Notes: generated from the sequence alone by a model not told the origin. Counted from the first letter of the stretch, positions 1 to 11,408 are shown. The stretch is DNA of 64,000 bases from Corticium candelabrum (GCF_963422355.1 NC_085104.1:6030798-6094797); one strand, 5' to 3'. A program made the numbers and translations.

Positions 1-750
1 TTTCAGACAGTTGATGGTGTCCGTTATTCCTACCGTCACTCCAGAGTTGTGTCCAGATAGCCTGCCATTGACAAAGTGTGCAACAGCACATTTGTCCAGA
101 CCAAACTTCATGTGGATGTCATCAGAGAAGGTATGCACCATGTGCAACAACCCATCCAACTGATCAGAGTTTCTGCCATACAGCTTCAGATCATTCATGT
201 AAAGTAGATGACTGATGAGCTGACATTTGGCAGTCTCGCTATGCCCAGTGGTCATCTGGTAGCCGTAACCGGTTCTGTTCAACTCCTTACTCAGAGGATT
301 GAGAGCCATACAGAAGAGAAGTGGAGAAAGTGAGTCACTTTGGAAAATACCCCTTCTGATCTGCATAAGCCTTGTCTTGATCATACTGTTCTCGCAAGAA
401 AGCACCATTGATGTCCTCCAACTCTTCATCACACGTGACAGGAACCTGCACAAGACTGGACTGATCTTATTCATCTGAAGGCATTGGAGCAACCAACTGT
501 GTGGCACTCTGTCATAAGCTTTCTGGTAGCCCACCCAAGCCATGCTCAAGGTCTTGTGCCAGGTCTTACAGTCTTCGGTAAGCAGCTTGTTGATCAACAG
601 CTGATTCTTTGCACCAAAAGATCCCTGTCGACAACCCTTCTGCTCCGGAGCCATGAGGTTTCTCTGAACCAAATGCTCTGCAATCCTCTGCTTGATGACT
701 GAGGTGAGGGTCTGATAGAAGACAGACAGACACGTTATAGGCCATATTAA
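1..750 (-). mobile_element. Non-LTR retrotransposon fragment, R4/Dong-like reverse transcriptase
   Basis: Read on the minus strand, about 720 bases stay open in one frame and run off the left edge. The order is a fingers segment with PITCLSVFYQTLTS, then EQKGCRQGSFGAKNQLLINK, a motif-A-like stretch AWVGYQKAYDRVPHSW, motif B GIFQSDSLSPLLFCMALNPL, and motif C HLLYMNDLKLY. These phrases are typical of the R4/Dong/NeSL group of LINEs (family knowledge). Two catalytic positions look degraded: motif A has G where D is expected (WVGYQKA versus WVDYKKA), and motif C reads YMND, not YMDD, so the enzyme is probably dead. Coding sense stops near 750, which fits ordinary 5' truncation. The C-terminal endonuclease would lie outside the window. 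Confidence 0.82.
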
Positions 751-2860
751 CACTATCTATTGCAAATTCATAAATATTTTAATTAATGGATAGGGTAAGG
801 GTACTTTACTAATGTAAACAACAAGTATGTTATCAATATTTTGTAGTTTAATTGTTAAACAAATTTTTGAAAAATAAAAATGCTTTGACAAAAGTTTGCA
901 TGCTGCAATGCAGTCCAAGGCACAATGACTCTACTCTATCTACATACTCAATTCAGTATAGATGTAGTACCTCCGATTCAAGTATGTGCTGCTAGAGTGA
1001 TGACCAGAGCACTGGGCATGTTTCAGTATCACCCAGGTGTTTTCACTGACACGTTACCATGCAGTGTATTGGCAATAGTGACTTCTGTAGTGTCTGTATA
1101 TGGGACATTTGTGGTTTATGGTAATGTAGATACGTAGCAAGTATCACACTGTTTTGTTTACTAAATTAGTTGCTAGCTTGTAACAGATCTGAGTATCACC
1201 CTAACTTTTGTGTACGAGTTTTTCCCAACATAACAACTTCCATAAGGTGTTGCATGCAGTTCCAAGTAGTTAGTTGCAGACTTGCTGAAAAAACTTGACT
1301 TGGTGTACTTTCGCGATATTGTTGCATGACAAAATAATTGTAGTTTGCAGGACAGTACAACCCAATTATCTGGACTTTTCTTTGGCAGTGTCAAATTGTC
1401 CGGAAAATAGAAAGTTCGGATAAGTGAAATGATTGTGTGGTAACTTCCTTGAGACTCAGTCATACATTGACAGTCAAGTACATAATGAACAAGTGTTTAA
1501 TTAATTAATATACAGCAATATTAGGTCAGCAACGACTCAACATGTTTACATATTTAATGATTAGATGTAAGTAAAAAAAGTTTTTACAAGTTTACATGTT
1601 GGAATGATGTCACACGGCAAACAAGTGAAAGACATGTGTTGTTTGGGCAGAAAAAAAATTTGTTCAGATTATCGAAATGTCCTAATAATCAGTGTCTAGA
1701 TAATTGGAGTTGTACTGTACCGTTCTACTAGGCAGCTGTATGTCATAATTATGGTTTGGAATGGATACATGAGGGTAAGTGAGTAGTTGACAAACCATGT
1801 AGCCAAATCTGTTTTAATTAATGTACAGTGGAACGTTGATATTAAGATTGTTATTGAAACCAGACTAAACTGGCTGGTCAGAGAAGCGACACACCCAGAT
1901 GTATTGGCGACTGCAGACCTTTATTTTTGAGGAGTGCAATAATTGAAACCACACTTTTGTTTGCCTTATTTGGTAGCTACAAGTGCATTCTGTAGTGCTC
2001 CCTACACAGTGGAACACTCTCCATTGGTTGTTGTGCATTACGTCTTTGAGGGTGACTGGGAGTGCTATTACTTAATACGCACACACTATTCAGGTGGGTG
2101 ATTTGTCACTCTACTTGGATTTGTAAATGTGAAAGGGTAGAGTGAGTGTGGATGCAGTTTACTGATGTCTGGACCAATGCAAGACACTGGCAACTGGGTC
2201 GTGATTCGATTGCGATTAATCCAATCAGCATCTGGAGGTGGATTTGATTATGATTGGATCATGATCGATTTAATCCAATTAAAAATAGTAGGTGTTACCT
2301 TCACCTACTCTACAAATGTTGTCGGATCATTTAACCCTTTTCACTCATCTTTGTTCTCGCTCACCTTACATTGCTGTATCAACGCTTTCCACAAGCAAAG
2401 AACCCACATGTACACATCGGTCATCAGTCACATCATGCCAAAAAGAGGCTTAAGTATTGTTTTCAAAGTTATCTCGATTTGATTGTGATCCATTTTGGTC
2501 TAATGTGGACACGGCTTTAGAGTTGGTTTGTATGAGGTTTCACTGTACTGTGATATTATAAATTGTGCTTTATACGACATGTGCTTGTTTTGTCACTTAG
2601 ATTTTATATCGATAGTTCATCACATAGGCATTGTAGTATGACTTGTTATTCAAAATATCAAATTATGTGACCTTGTTGCTTACCCTATTGTCTTGTACTG
2701 TACTGACGCGATTAATACCACAGGCCTCGAGTAAAGTCCCATCCCCACCTTTGGTCCAGGTCCTAAGATTTTCACACCTTTTTGTTCTTTAATTGGTGCT
2801 AATTGGCGCTTTCTATATAGACTAGCTTCTTTAATTGCCTTAGCATTTGGCAACATGTTC
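751..2860. other. No gene recognised; AT-rich spacer or intron
   Basis: I find no convincing exon. Part of this stretch must be intron or upstream DNA of the HS1BP3-like gene, whose first PX-domain exons are missing from view. At 2190-2290 and 2460-2520 there are GATTCGATTGCGATTAATCC-like phrases and a GTGTCCACAT-like phrase that could be worn ends of a small DNA transposon, but they do not pair well enough to call. The short reading frame at 925-1137 resembles nothing I know. Confidence 0.4.
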
Positions 2861-3463
2861 TAGGCAGCTATGCCCAAGAGATATCATAGCTTCACTGTTG
2901 AATACAAGATCAGTGTTGTTGAATGGCATCAAGGCAGTGGCTTGGTGGTGTCAAAAACCGCCAACCCATTTAGCATTGACAGGAAGTGCGTGCGGGACTG
3001 GAATGCAAAGTACAAGGAGCTAAAGCGACACCAAGCAACTCTGAAAAGAAAGCAAGAAAGCAAGAAAGAGCACGACGAACGTGAATTATTAAGTGTACAG
3101 CTTGATGACCGGTGTTTGACTTTTTGCAAGAGAGGCGAAACTTTGGCCTGGCAGTTTCTAACGTCACACTGATAGACGAAGCAAAGCGAGTTGCCGCAGA
3201 ACTAAACATTGTAGGATTTAAAGCAAGCAATGGATGGCTTGTCAGGTGGAAGCAACGCTTTAACATAGGACTACTGGCGGAAAACGAATGAGTCTCAAGC
3301 CCTTCCGGAGCATTATCAAAGATAACCTTCTCGGATTTTGCCAACAAATTCTCCGGTTGCGTGAGACACATGTCAGGTGGTTAATTACTTGTCAATTGAT
3401 TAAGTTAATTACTTCCGCCAATTAACACCTCCAGGTGTCAGGTTTTGAGTAAAGTCCCATCCC
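2729..3463. repeat. Direct repeat pair flanking the pogo-like fragment
   Basis: The 17-base phrase GAGTAAAGTCCCATCCC occurs at 2729-2745 and again at 3447-3463 in the same orientation, one on each side of the transposase fragment. It is too long for the TA target duplication of pogo-type elements. It may be an older direct duplication or part of a composite repeat. Confidence 0.5.
2870..3290 (+). pseudogene. Pogo/Tigger-like transposase, N-terminal DNA-binding part only
   Basis: An open frame at 2870-3172 begins MPKRYHSFTVEYKISVVEWH and continues with SIDRKCVRDWNAKYKELKRH. This resembles the first CENP-B-type helix-turn-helix of pogo-superfamily transposases. In another frame, from about 3155, the sequence reads DEAKRVAAELNIVGFKASNG followed by WLVRWKQRFNIG, which fits the second (HTH_CENPB-type) DNA-binding domain. 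A frame change and a stop near 3290 separate and end the pieces, and no DDE catalytic domain follows, so this is a decayed 3'-truncated copy. It lies in front of the first visible HS1BP3-like exon, probably within an intron of that gene. It could instead be a remnant of a domesticated pogo gene, but the frame break argues against that. Confidence 0.72.
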
Positions 3464-3571
3464 ATAGTTTACCTTTGATACTAGCAAACCATGGGGTGGG
3501 GTTTTAATTGCGTCAGTACCATATACAAAATTGTGTCTAAATATTGAAACTTGTATCACTTCATGTTGTAG

Positions 3572-5218
3572 GTAGACAAAAGATTTACTGACTTTGCAAA
3601 GTTTCAAACTGACATTCTTAAAGAATTTAGCAACTTTAAGTTACCACCACTGCCTCCAAAGATTCCAAACGTTATGTTGAGTGTGTCTGCTATCGAAGAT
3701 CGTCTTGCTGCATTTGACTTGCTGGTGAAGAAAGTTTGCGAGTCGGCTAAAGTTTGCAATGGTAATAGTTTACTGGATTTTTTTGGTGTCAGTTCTCATA
3801 AGCGGATTGAAGTGTTTCAAAAGAAACAGGCACTAAAAAAGAAGCAAGTCGAGAAAGAGAAACAGGAGAAAATAGTTGACGAAGTACTCGATGAGTCAGA
3901 TGAGGAATTATTTGGAGTGAAAGATGTCAAGAAAATAGAGTCTGATGAAGAGGGCACAGAAGGAGATGACCAAGGTGTTGATGCTGATGAACATATTGAG
4001 GTAGAAACATCACACCCATTGGCGGCAGGAAGTACAATGCAGGCTGACAAGATTGCAAATGATGCTGATGATGAAACTTCAGATTTGAAGCCGACCGTTG
4101 ATCGAGTGACAAAGGCTGACACAAGTAGGGAGACGAGAGTCAATATCGAGGTGAAGACAGAAGAAATGGCTAGAGAAGATGCAGAAATGGAAGGCTTTGG
4201 TCAGGATGATGGTCACATTGATGCCATTGGTGATGAGGACGATGAGTTGTTTAAGGGTCTTCCAAAGCCAAAGGCGGGCTATTCTGGTAGGAAATAATAT
4301 TTTCCTTGTTTGCATTTTTGCATGGCTGTTTGCTGAAGTATAGTTTTTTTATTTTATTTTTATTTCTCATTGAATTTTGTTTACTTTTAATTTTATATTT
4401 ATTAACTTTTTAATAATTTATTTATTTTGTTTTTATAGTTAATCCATTTGTGTGCTTATCTGAGTTTTATCTGTGATCGTTCATCCATCTCTCAGTTTGC
4501 TTCCTTGTTTATCTGTTTGTCTCGATCTCCATCAGTACTCAAGGACTTACCAAACCGTTTGTATTCCAGGTGGATCTCTCTTTGATGGTTCTTCGAAACC
4601 TTCCCTTTTCGAAGGCAACATCGAACCAGCAAGTGACCTTTTTGTCATTAGACAACCTGTGGGGAGACCACGGCTGTTTGATGACGACGAAGATCTAGAC
4701 CTTTTTAAGTAAATCAAGTCAAAGACAAATCACACTCATTCTGTTGTCTAATCATTGTTATATTTAGAGAAGATTCTAACCACGATGATTTTGAGGCAAC
4801 ACTGGCTGTAAAGCTCACAAAGCCTGATCTTCCATCGAAGCCGAAAGTGTCACCAAATTCGAAACCACCAATAGCAGCCAAGCCAAAGCCATTGGCAAAA
4901 CCAACATCAAAACCAAAACCAACATCAAAGCCAAAACCAACAGCAAAGCCAGCACCACCTCTGGAACCAGAAGGTAACTTGAAATCAACACGAGGCTCTA
5001 AGCCAACTCCAGGCAAAAAGCCGCTACCAGCCTCTAAACCAGCGATTAAAACGAAGCCGAGTGCTAAGTCGAGAAAGAAAGTGAGTGATGACGATGACTT
5101 GTTTTTGATGCCAACTGATGACTCTTCAAGTGGAGTAAAGTCGATGGGCGAAGTGTCGAAATATATTGAAGTGAACATGAAGCAGCATGCCGATGAAAAG
5201 CTCGATCTATTTTCATAA
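3572..5218 (+). CDS. HS1BP3: HS1BP3-like PX-domain protein, 3' exons (HCLS1-binding protein 3 homologue)
   Basis: Three exons join in frame: 3572-4286, 4570-4708 and 4768-5218 (stop TAA), each bounded by AG/GT. The first encodes the second half of a PX domain: RFTDFAKFQTDILKEF, the proline-rich LPPLPPKIP turn, and NSLLDFFG, matching human HS1BP3 (SLPPLPRK, LLEFLG). It continues into a K/E-rich helix and acidic stretches with repeated LFG, LFK, LFD, LFE and DLFK motifs. The last exon has a PKP/KPK-rich linker and ends GEVSKYIEVN...LDLFS, like the human C-terminus. PX domains bind phosphoinositides; human HS1BP3 is linked to membrane lipid and autophagy control (established). The start and first PX exons are not seen, so the gene is partial on its 5' side. 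No frame breaks are visible. Confidence 0.85.
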
Positions 5219-5580
5219 TTATTATATAGGCTACATTTTTCATCATTTTGTTTGCATTACAATTAGCGCGTGAATGACAGATTTGTAACTGCGCATACTT
5301 GAAATGATTGCTGTTTTATTGCCGAGCGTAGCGAGGCTTATAATCCGGGTCACACAACAGAAATGGCCGTGGTCCTATATGGGTCTCCATCAAGCTTTTG
5401 GTATCTATGAACTTCTTTTATTGTCATATATCCGCTACAGAATACAACAATAAGCGTCTTATAATGCGGGCGGAGTCTTTCCAGGATTGGCATCTCCTGT
5501 AACACTGATGATCCCGATAAGACTAAAAGGAAACTAAAATGGGAAGAAATTACATTTCAAGCAACAAAAATAACAGTTAA
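5219..5580. other. 3' flank of HS1BP3-like gene
   Basis: About 360 bases without coding sense follow the stop. The phrase GCCGAGCGTAGCGAGGC at 5321-5337 is a short near-palindrome. The right part is probably the 3' tail of the neighbouring minus-strand LINE. Confidence 0.4.
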
Positions 5581-7717
5581 ACAAGACAAACACTTGAACT
5601 ACTAGTTTTTTCTGTTAATCCAGCACCGATAGGAACTTCTGATAACTGCCTGAATGATGTTGTCAAAAAGGATGTCCATGTCTCGTTTGAACGGCTTGCA
5701 CACTCGGGTCAGTGATCGTTTCGTTTCGGAGAATATGAAACCTCTTGAACCAATAATTAGCTGTAGCAATTCTGTGTGATAAGAGGACTTGGCATCCTGC
5801 ACAAGCTCTTTATACCGTAGATGTTTTCTAGCTTTAGTATCTTCTGCCACCGGCTCAAACGACACCGACAATTCAAGGAGCCAAGACTTTTTCAACTTGC
5901 AACTGTAAACGACTAGGTCTGGACGCAATGTCGTAAGTGCTATTTCGTTCGGAAACTGATAGGGCAGAGAAGGCAGATCACAAAGAACTTGATAGTCCGA
6001 AGAGCTGTTAGACTTGATAAAGTCGTAAAGAAGTGCAAGAACATTGTCATGCCTCTCCTTGTAAAGACCCAGTTTCAACAATTCCGGGCAAGCGTTAAGG
6101 ACATGACAAAGGGACTCCGGTTGTTGACAGAGGGAACACTGGTTGGACTCCGACTTCTTCCACAAACAGAGGTTCAGAGCAGTTGGAAGGGTCTCTTGGA
6201 TAGCATTAAATGCCCACTTGAACAGGTTGTCAGGCAGATGCTTCACTGATATTGACCAATGAGCAGCCTCTAAATCTTCACACCTTGCAGTAGCACCCGG
6301 TACTGACAGTGACGATAAATGACGAAAATGATTCTGACAATTAATCTCAGAAGTTTGTTTCTTGATGAATTTCAGACTATTTTTTAGAGAACCAGATGTA
6401 AGAGAGTGCTCTGCCAAGAAGGCGCCAGGCAAGAATCGAGAGGATGACGACTGTGCTTCGTCACTGATTTTTGCGAAAGCCAAAGTTCTTAGACAAATAT
6501 CATCTGACTTGGTAAATCGTAAAAGGCAAGAAGACTGGAGACTCTGGAAGAAAACAGAAGGTTGAGGAAGGTGAAATCCACCACGATTGGTGTCCAAGAA
6601 CAAACGGGATACAGCGGCACAGTGAGTAAGTCCAACCCATTTCTTCAGATATCTCGTGACCACCGTATCAAGATGACTTCGAATCCAGGAAAGAGGCAGA
6701 TTAGAAATGCGGAGTAACTGAGCTAGTCGAGGTAACACAGCCTTCTTATAAAGTTGGCATTTGCTGAAGCGGGACAACGCCGTTTTGTCGACTTGAGCAA
6801 ACAGGTACTTTACACAATCTAGCAACTCTGACTTGACGACATCACAATGCAAGTCAGCAGAAATCGGTAACCCCAAGTATCTGTAACTCTTCTTGTCAGT
6901 TAAGAATGGGATGGGCTGAGACTGAAGAGTGAGCTGCGGATCAAAAATAGCTGGGCTGGGTTGCCTCCTTCGAGCAAAGCAAGAACATTTGCTGACATTA
7001 GCTTGAAGACCAGACCATTCCAGAAACTGGTCAATTCTCTGACATATGAGCTCGGCTTCCTTGATTCCACGTGTAACAGCTGCTGCACCATCCGCAAATA
7101 TCGAGTTGAACAAACCGAGGTCTAGAGATGTAAACTGATATGCACAGCGAGATGCTAGGAGCTCAATTGCATTTGTATACAGATTCATAACCATGTCAAA
7201 TATACCCACTGACAGAGGATCGCCCTGAAATACGCCCACACCGTAATGAAAATCGCGAGTGCACCAAGAACTTGTCAAAATCAGAGCTCGAAGACCTCGG
7301 TATAGATTAGAAACCAGCCTTACAAGCGTGTCATCACAGTGGTAATGACGTAAGGCAAAATGAATCAATTCGTGATCAACGCTGCCGAAAGCATTGCGTA
7401 GATCAAGCCAAGGACTAATTGAGACCGTTGGTGTACTTTAGCATCTCTGATCGCAGATACCAGTTTAAACTGGTGCTCCTTGCAGCCACTGACATGATTG
7501 ATAAAGCCTTTCTGAATGGAAGTGGACAAGTAGCCGTTGCTGATGAGATGATCAAACAAATAATCTTTCAGAATAGAAGTGAAGATTTTGCCCACTACTG
7601 AAGTCAAGGCAATCGGACGAAAAGATGACGGTCCGGATGAGACACTCTTTCCTGGCTTTGAAATCAGTTTAATTACGGCTCTCTTCCATAGACTTGGGAC
7701 ATTACCACAATCAATCA

Positions 7718-7724
<7 letters not shown>
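5581..7724 (-). mobile_element. RLE-type LINE copy D, 5'-truncated at a (TA)n tract
   Basis: This minus-strand element covers most of a reverse transcriptase, a Cys-His knuckle and a restriction-like endonuclease region. Its upstream end stops at the (TA)n tract 7725-7772. Reading begins at about 7720 with PSLWKRAVIKLISKPGK, SSFRPIALTSVVGKIF and SIQKGF, then changes frame near 7425 to give PWLDLRNAFGSVDH (motif A). The rest lies in the long frame 5602-7368. The 3' end is placed near 5581 only because coding stops at 5602 and AT-rich non-coding DNA follows. A relative (copy F) lies in the UQCRB intron at 38.1-38.9 kb. Confidence 0.85.
5602..7368 (-). pseudogene. Reverse transcriptase + restriction-like endonuclease of LINE copy D
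   Basis: The 588-residue frame has RT motif B as GVFQGDPLSVGIFDMVMNLY (about 45-64). Motif C reads FADG (91-94) where the family expects FADD, so the second catalytic aspartate is glycine. The thumb-like part contains KSYRYLGLPISADL. Near 410-427 is CSLCQQPESLCHVLNAC, a C-X2-C-X7-H-X4-C knuckle typical of RLE elements. A PD-(D/E)XK-like endonuclease follows: RPDLVVY (about 482), WLLELSVSF (about 496-504) and a lysine/tyrosine stretch HLRYKELV. In the R2/NeSL/CRE groups these parts cut target DNA and prime reverse transcription (family knowledge). The start of the polymerase lies upstream in another frame, so this is a broken copy despite the long open frame. Confidence 0.85.

Positions 7725-7772
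<48 letters not shown>
7725..7772. repeat. (TA)n microsatellite between two head-to-head LINEs
   Basis: An uninterrupted TA tract of about 48 bases. The 5' end of minus-strand copy D touches its left side and the 5' end of plus-strand copy A its right side. Confidence 0.97.
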
Positions 7773-7776
<4 letters not shown>

Positions 7777-8870
7777 TGCTCTCGTGATGAATTCACGGAA
7801 CGACACGCTGACCGTTGGTGCTGAGGATGGCGAAGATGACGAAGATGACGACGATGATAGTTCTTCGGCGCTTACTTGCCCGGTTTGCTCAAAGAAGTTT
7901 TCATCCGACAATGCTAAATGGCAGCAAGTTAGTCTAGAACACATTTCGAGAGGAGTCTTTCCATCAGCTGCCTATCTGACTCGAAATAGTCGCTTTCTGT
8001 GCTCCAAATGTGGTTTTGCGTACTCTCGGCATTGGAGGTCTTGTCGTCGCTCTCAGGGTCAAGGTAACTGTCGGTGCGGTGGTTTGATGGCGGATCCAGC
8101 TGTTTCTTCTTGGTTAAATTCATCCATGGAAGTCATTGATTCCAATTGTGGTGATGGTGACTCCGAGGCCTGTGCGCATCCACATCCTTCATTGGAGTCC
8201 GGAATTTCAACAGACACATGTAGCCGTTCTTCCTCTTCATCACAGTCTGATATAGTTTTGAATGGTTTATTCGTGGCTGCAACCCTGAGCTCTTCTGAAA
8301 TCGATTTGAAGGTTTTTGATGCAGTGATGAATGAAGTAATGTCTCTTCCAATATTCACTGTTGTTCATGTTCCCAAGTCTGTTCGTCCATTACTGGCAGA
8401 AGTTCTTTCACAGGAGTGTCAATTGTCTGTTAGTCATGGTGCTGTGGGTTTCATGAGACTTTTTGCTTTTGCAAAGTCTGTGCTTCGCGTTCCTTCTTGT
8501 GGTGGGATCGAAGAAAAGACATCATAATGTTAGGAATGCCATTTTGTCTCGCCTCGAACAGTGGAAGAATGGTGATTTGGTATCATTGTGGTTGGCTGCT
8601 CATTTGGATGCTCGTTGCTATAATAACAACACTAGCAGTGATTCGGCTCTTAGTTCTTCAAATGCACGACGTGCAATAAGACTATCCCGTGAAGGTCGAT
8701 ATAGTGATGCTGTTCGTTCTCTGTCTTCAGAGGGATGTGCAGGCTACAGCAATTCCGCAGCTTTTGCAGAGTTGCTTTCTCGTCACCCGGACCATTTGCT
8801 TCCTGGGCATATGGAGATGCCTGCACCTTTAGTGATTGAAAGTAAACAGGGTTTGGAATGTCTTAATTAG
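7772..8870 (+). pseudogene. N-terminal zinc-finger region of LINE copy A
   Basis: The frame starts at an ATG whose A and T come from the (TA)n tract; a second ATG (MNSRNDTL) follows at about 7787 and could be the original start. An acidic stretch comes first, then CPVCSKKF...H (residues about 37-57) and CSKCGFAYSRHWRSC, two C2H2-type fingers such as those that read the target DNA in RLE elements (family knowledge). A serine-rich linker and a helical segment with LPIFTVVHVPKSVRPLLAEV follow. Near 8500 the coding sense passes from one frame to another, continuing with SKKRHHNVRNAILSRLEQW and NARRAIRLSREGRYSDAVRS to a stop at 8870. In related elements this whole region is joined to the RT in one protein. 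Confidence 0.75.
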
Positions 8871-8922
8871 AGCTTTTTCTAGAGGGTCCAGCCCTGGTGC
8901 TTCATAGCTTCGTGCACAACAC

Positions 8923-10113
8923 TTGTTGGATGCTATTTGTGGCACAATAGCCCCATCAGGTCAATCATGTCTGGATAGCCTTACATTTTTCGTTAATAAT
9001 CTTATAGCAGGAAAACTGCCCACTACCATTGCTCTTTGGCTTTGTGGTGCACCTCTCACTGCCTTGAAAAAGAAGTCTGGTGGGTTTAGACCCATTGCAG
9101 TTGGTGAAACAATTAGGCGTCTTGCAAGTCGATTATGTTGCCTATCTGTTAGACCTCGTCTTGAAGAGCTCTTGTTGCCTTATGGCCAAGTCGGAGTGGG
9201 GATTAGGGGAGGATTAGAAGTTGCTGTGCATACAGTCAGATCCTTCATTGATACTCATTCTGCAGAAGAAAATCTTTGTTGCTTGAAGGTCAACATAACG
9301 AATGCTTTTAACGAATGTAATAGGAATGCTTTTCTTCATCGACTACATAAGGACCTACCTGATTTGTTTTCATGGGCTGTCTGGTCTTACCAATGTGCAG
9401 GAGAACTTCGTTTTGGTAAACGCCGTCTTCTTTCTAAGGCAGCAGTTCAACAAGGGGATCCCCTAGGTCCTCTGCTTTTCAGTTTGGTCTTGTCGGACCT
9501 TTTGGATGTTATTGCCAAAGACGTGGCTGCTCTTCGTTTACAACTGTGGTATTTAGACGATGGAACTTTTATTGGTGAAAGAAGTTCAGTTGTCTCTCTG
9601 TTGCATTCCCTGCTATCCAAGGGTCCAAAATATGGTCTTTGCTTGAACTTAAAAAAATGTGAAGTTTTCTGGCCCACTGGAGATCAAACATTTCCAGAGT
9701 TTCCACCTGAAGTTCAACGTGTGACAGAACAAGAAGAAGGAATAGAACTACTGGGATCTTCCATTTATGGAAACGAGGAATTTTTTGAATTAGCTTTCCA
9801 AAAACGCATTTCAAAAGTGATCAATGCACGAAGTCATCTCATGGATATTGATGATCCTCAAATTGAATTTCAACTCCTTCGAAGTTGGTTATCTCTTTCC
9901 AAAATTAATCATCTCCTTCGTACTGTGCCACCAGGGAAAGCGCTTCGTCAATTGTCATCTTTTGATCAACACCTTCGTCGTGCCTTTGAACTCCTATCTC
10001 ATTCTTCTTTGTCAGATGTTGCTTGGAAGCAAGCATCCTTGCCAATGAAATATGGTGGTCTTGGTTTACGATTAGCTACTAGAGCCTCGATCGTGCTTAG
10101 CTTTTATTGGTAG
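8923..10113 (+). pseudogene. Reverse transcriptase domain of LINE copy A
   Basis: The 396-residue frame shows FRPIAVGETIRRLASR (about 55-70), the LPYGQVGVGIRGG phrase (85-97), a motif-A stretch LKVNITNAFNECNR (121-134), motif B QQGDPLGPLLFSLVL (176-190) and motif C WYLDDGTF (209-216). Copy B has KVDMQNAFNECDR at motif A, so the catalytic aspartate is asparagine here and this copy is probably inactive. The upstream phrase LRAQHLLDAICG sits just before the first ATG, showing that the frame is the middle of a longer protein. After 10113 the coding sense moves to another frame (SCNSTRKLVWRFLGVS near 10116-10160), so there is at least one indel at this end. Confidence 0.88.
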
Positions 10114-10291
10114 TTGTAATTCCACTCGAAAGTTGGTATGGCGTTTCCTTGGCGTTTCCTCAAATGACAAAATTTCATCTCTCAAAGTGAATGGTGAATA
10201 GCAGGATAAAGAAACGTTCTTTGCTACTTATGAAAATGTTCAGATAGACACTGACATAAACGTTGCTTCTCAGCATTCTCTTCAGAGTCAA

Positions 10292-10740
10292 GTGGACAAA
10301 TGGGATTTTGATCTATTGAAGGACTCTTGTTCTATTAGAAACAAAGCCAGGTTGAACACTATTTCTGAGCCTCATGCCGGAGCATGGCTTACAGCCATTC
10401 CCAACCCCAATCTCGGGCTTGCCATGAGTCATCATGAGTTCACGATTGCTGTTCACCTTTGGCTCGGTCTTCCACTGTCTTCTTCACCTCCAAATGCTGT
10501 TCGTTGCATTTGTGGCCAAGTATTGGATAAGTTTGGTGATCATCTTCTTGGTTGCCGGAAGATTTCTTTACGTTCTAGATGTCATGATGCTTTGAGAGAT
10601 GTCATTTTTCAAGCTTTGCTAGTACACGATAAAGGAACCCGACGCGAACAAAGATCTTCAGAGAACTATGTAGTCGACCTGGCGATGTCTATCATCCAAA
10701 CGTTTCGTTTGGCCGTCCGGCTTATTTCGATGTAACCGCG
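10292..10740 (+). pseudogene. Knuckle and restriction-like endonuclease of LINE copy A
   Basis: The frame gives KARLNTISEPHAGAWLTAIP, the Cys-His knuckle CICGQVLDKFGDHLLGC and RCHDALRDVIFQALL. Shortly after, another frame carries CSRPGDVYHPN and GRPAYFDVTA, the RPD...FDV core of the endonuclease, so there is a frame break near 10665. Copies B and C keep this core in one frame, with GAAA.AGE.EKD downstream. The RLE nicks the target and sets the insertion site in this class (family knowledge), which makes it the likely source of the microsatellite association seen here. Confidence 0.8.
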
Positions 10741-11147
10741 TGTAATTACGTAATTCGTTTCAGCAAAGATTTGTGTCGCATTAAGCAAGCAACGCCGGTT
10801 TTGCGGCCTTAGAAGGAGAAATTTCAAAGTGTATGAAGTACGAAACCCAAGTGTTTTCATCTGGTGCTCTCTTCTTTCCACTTGCAGTTGAATCATTTGG
10901 GACATGGTCGGATGTCAGCTTGAATACATTAAGACTATAGCATCTAAAACTGTTTCTGTTAATTCTATTCCTTTTAGTCAGTCTTTAAATAATTTGCTGC
11001 AGCAATTGTCAGTTAAGTTGTGGTCGTATAATGCACGCATGATTCTAAGTAGATTGTTGTTAGACAATAATGACAGTAATTTTAGTTTATGGGATTTGCC
11101 TGTATCGTAGATTGGTTGTATTGAAATATATATTTGGCTCTATATGT

Positions 11148-11148
<1 letters not shown>

Positions 11149-11239
<91 letters not shown>
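11149..11239. repeat. (TG)n microsatellite at the 3' end of LINE copy A
   Basis: About 90 bases of TG directly follow the short AT-rich tail (GAAATATATATTTGG, then CTATATGTGG) of copy A. Confidence 0.97.
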
Positions 11240-11240
<1 letters not shown>

Positions 11241-11408
11241 AAATCTCAAATTTCTCCTCCCCATGACCACGTTTCATGATAGGACCTACCTTAAAAATTG
11301 TTTCCGTGTCCGACTACAGATGAGTCTAAGAACGATTCGTGCAAGTGACCAAACCACGAAGAAAATGTTTCATGAAGTTTCGTCGCCCCATCCTTTTGTA
11401 TTGTAGCT

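Larger units (their letters stand above)
7773..11148 (+). mobile_element. RLE-type LINE copy A (TA family), nearly full-length
   Basis: Coding matter on the plus strand runs in order: N-terminal zinc fingers (7772-8527), a linker (8463-8870), reverse transcriptase (8923-10113), Cys-His knuckle and restriction-like endonuclease (10292-10740). A non-coding tail ends near 11140 in AT-rich sequence followed by (TG)n. The left border is the (TA)n tract. The four blocks are in different frames, so about three to four frame breaks have occurred. Copies B (33.8-36.1 kb) and C (47.7-48.6 kb) belong to the same family by shared phrases such as GQVGVG, QQGDPLGPLLFSL, WYLDDGTF and GDHL.GC. The clade is uncertain: early-branching RLE groups such as Hero, NeSL or CRE are candidates. 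Confidence 0.85.

Noticed and set aside
484-702. 72-residue plus-strand frame
   Set aside because: Antisense shadow of the R4-like reverse transcriptase.
3817-4315. Antisense frames opposite the HS1BP3-like exons
   Set aside because: Shadows of the acidic, codon-biased exon on the other strand.
11070-11406. Cys/Val and Thr/His reading frames at this and other CA/TG tracts (13.7-13.9, 16.6-17.2, 38.0 kb)
   Set aside because: Open frames are forced by the dinucleotide repeat; no coding sense outside it.
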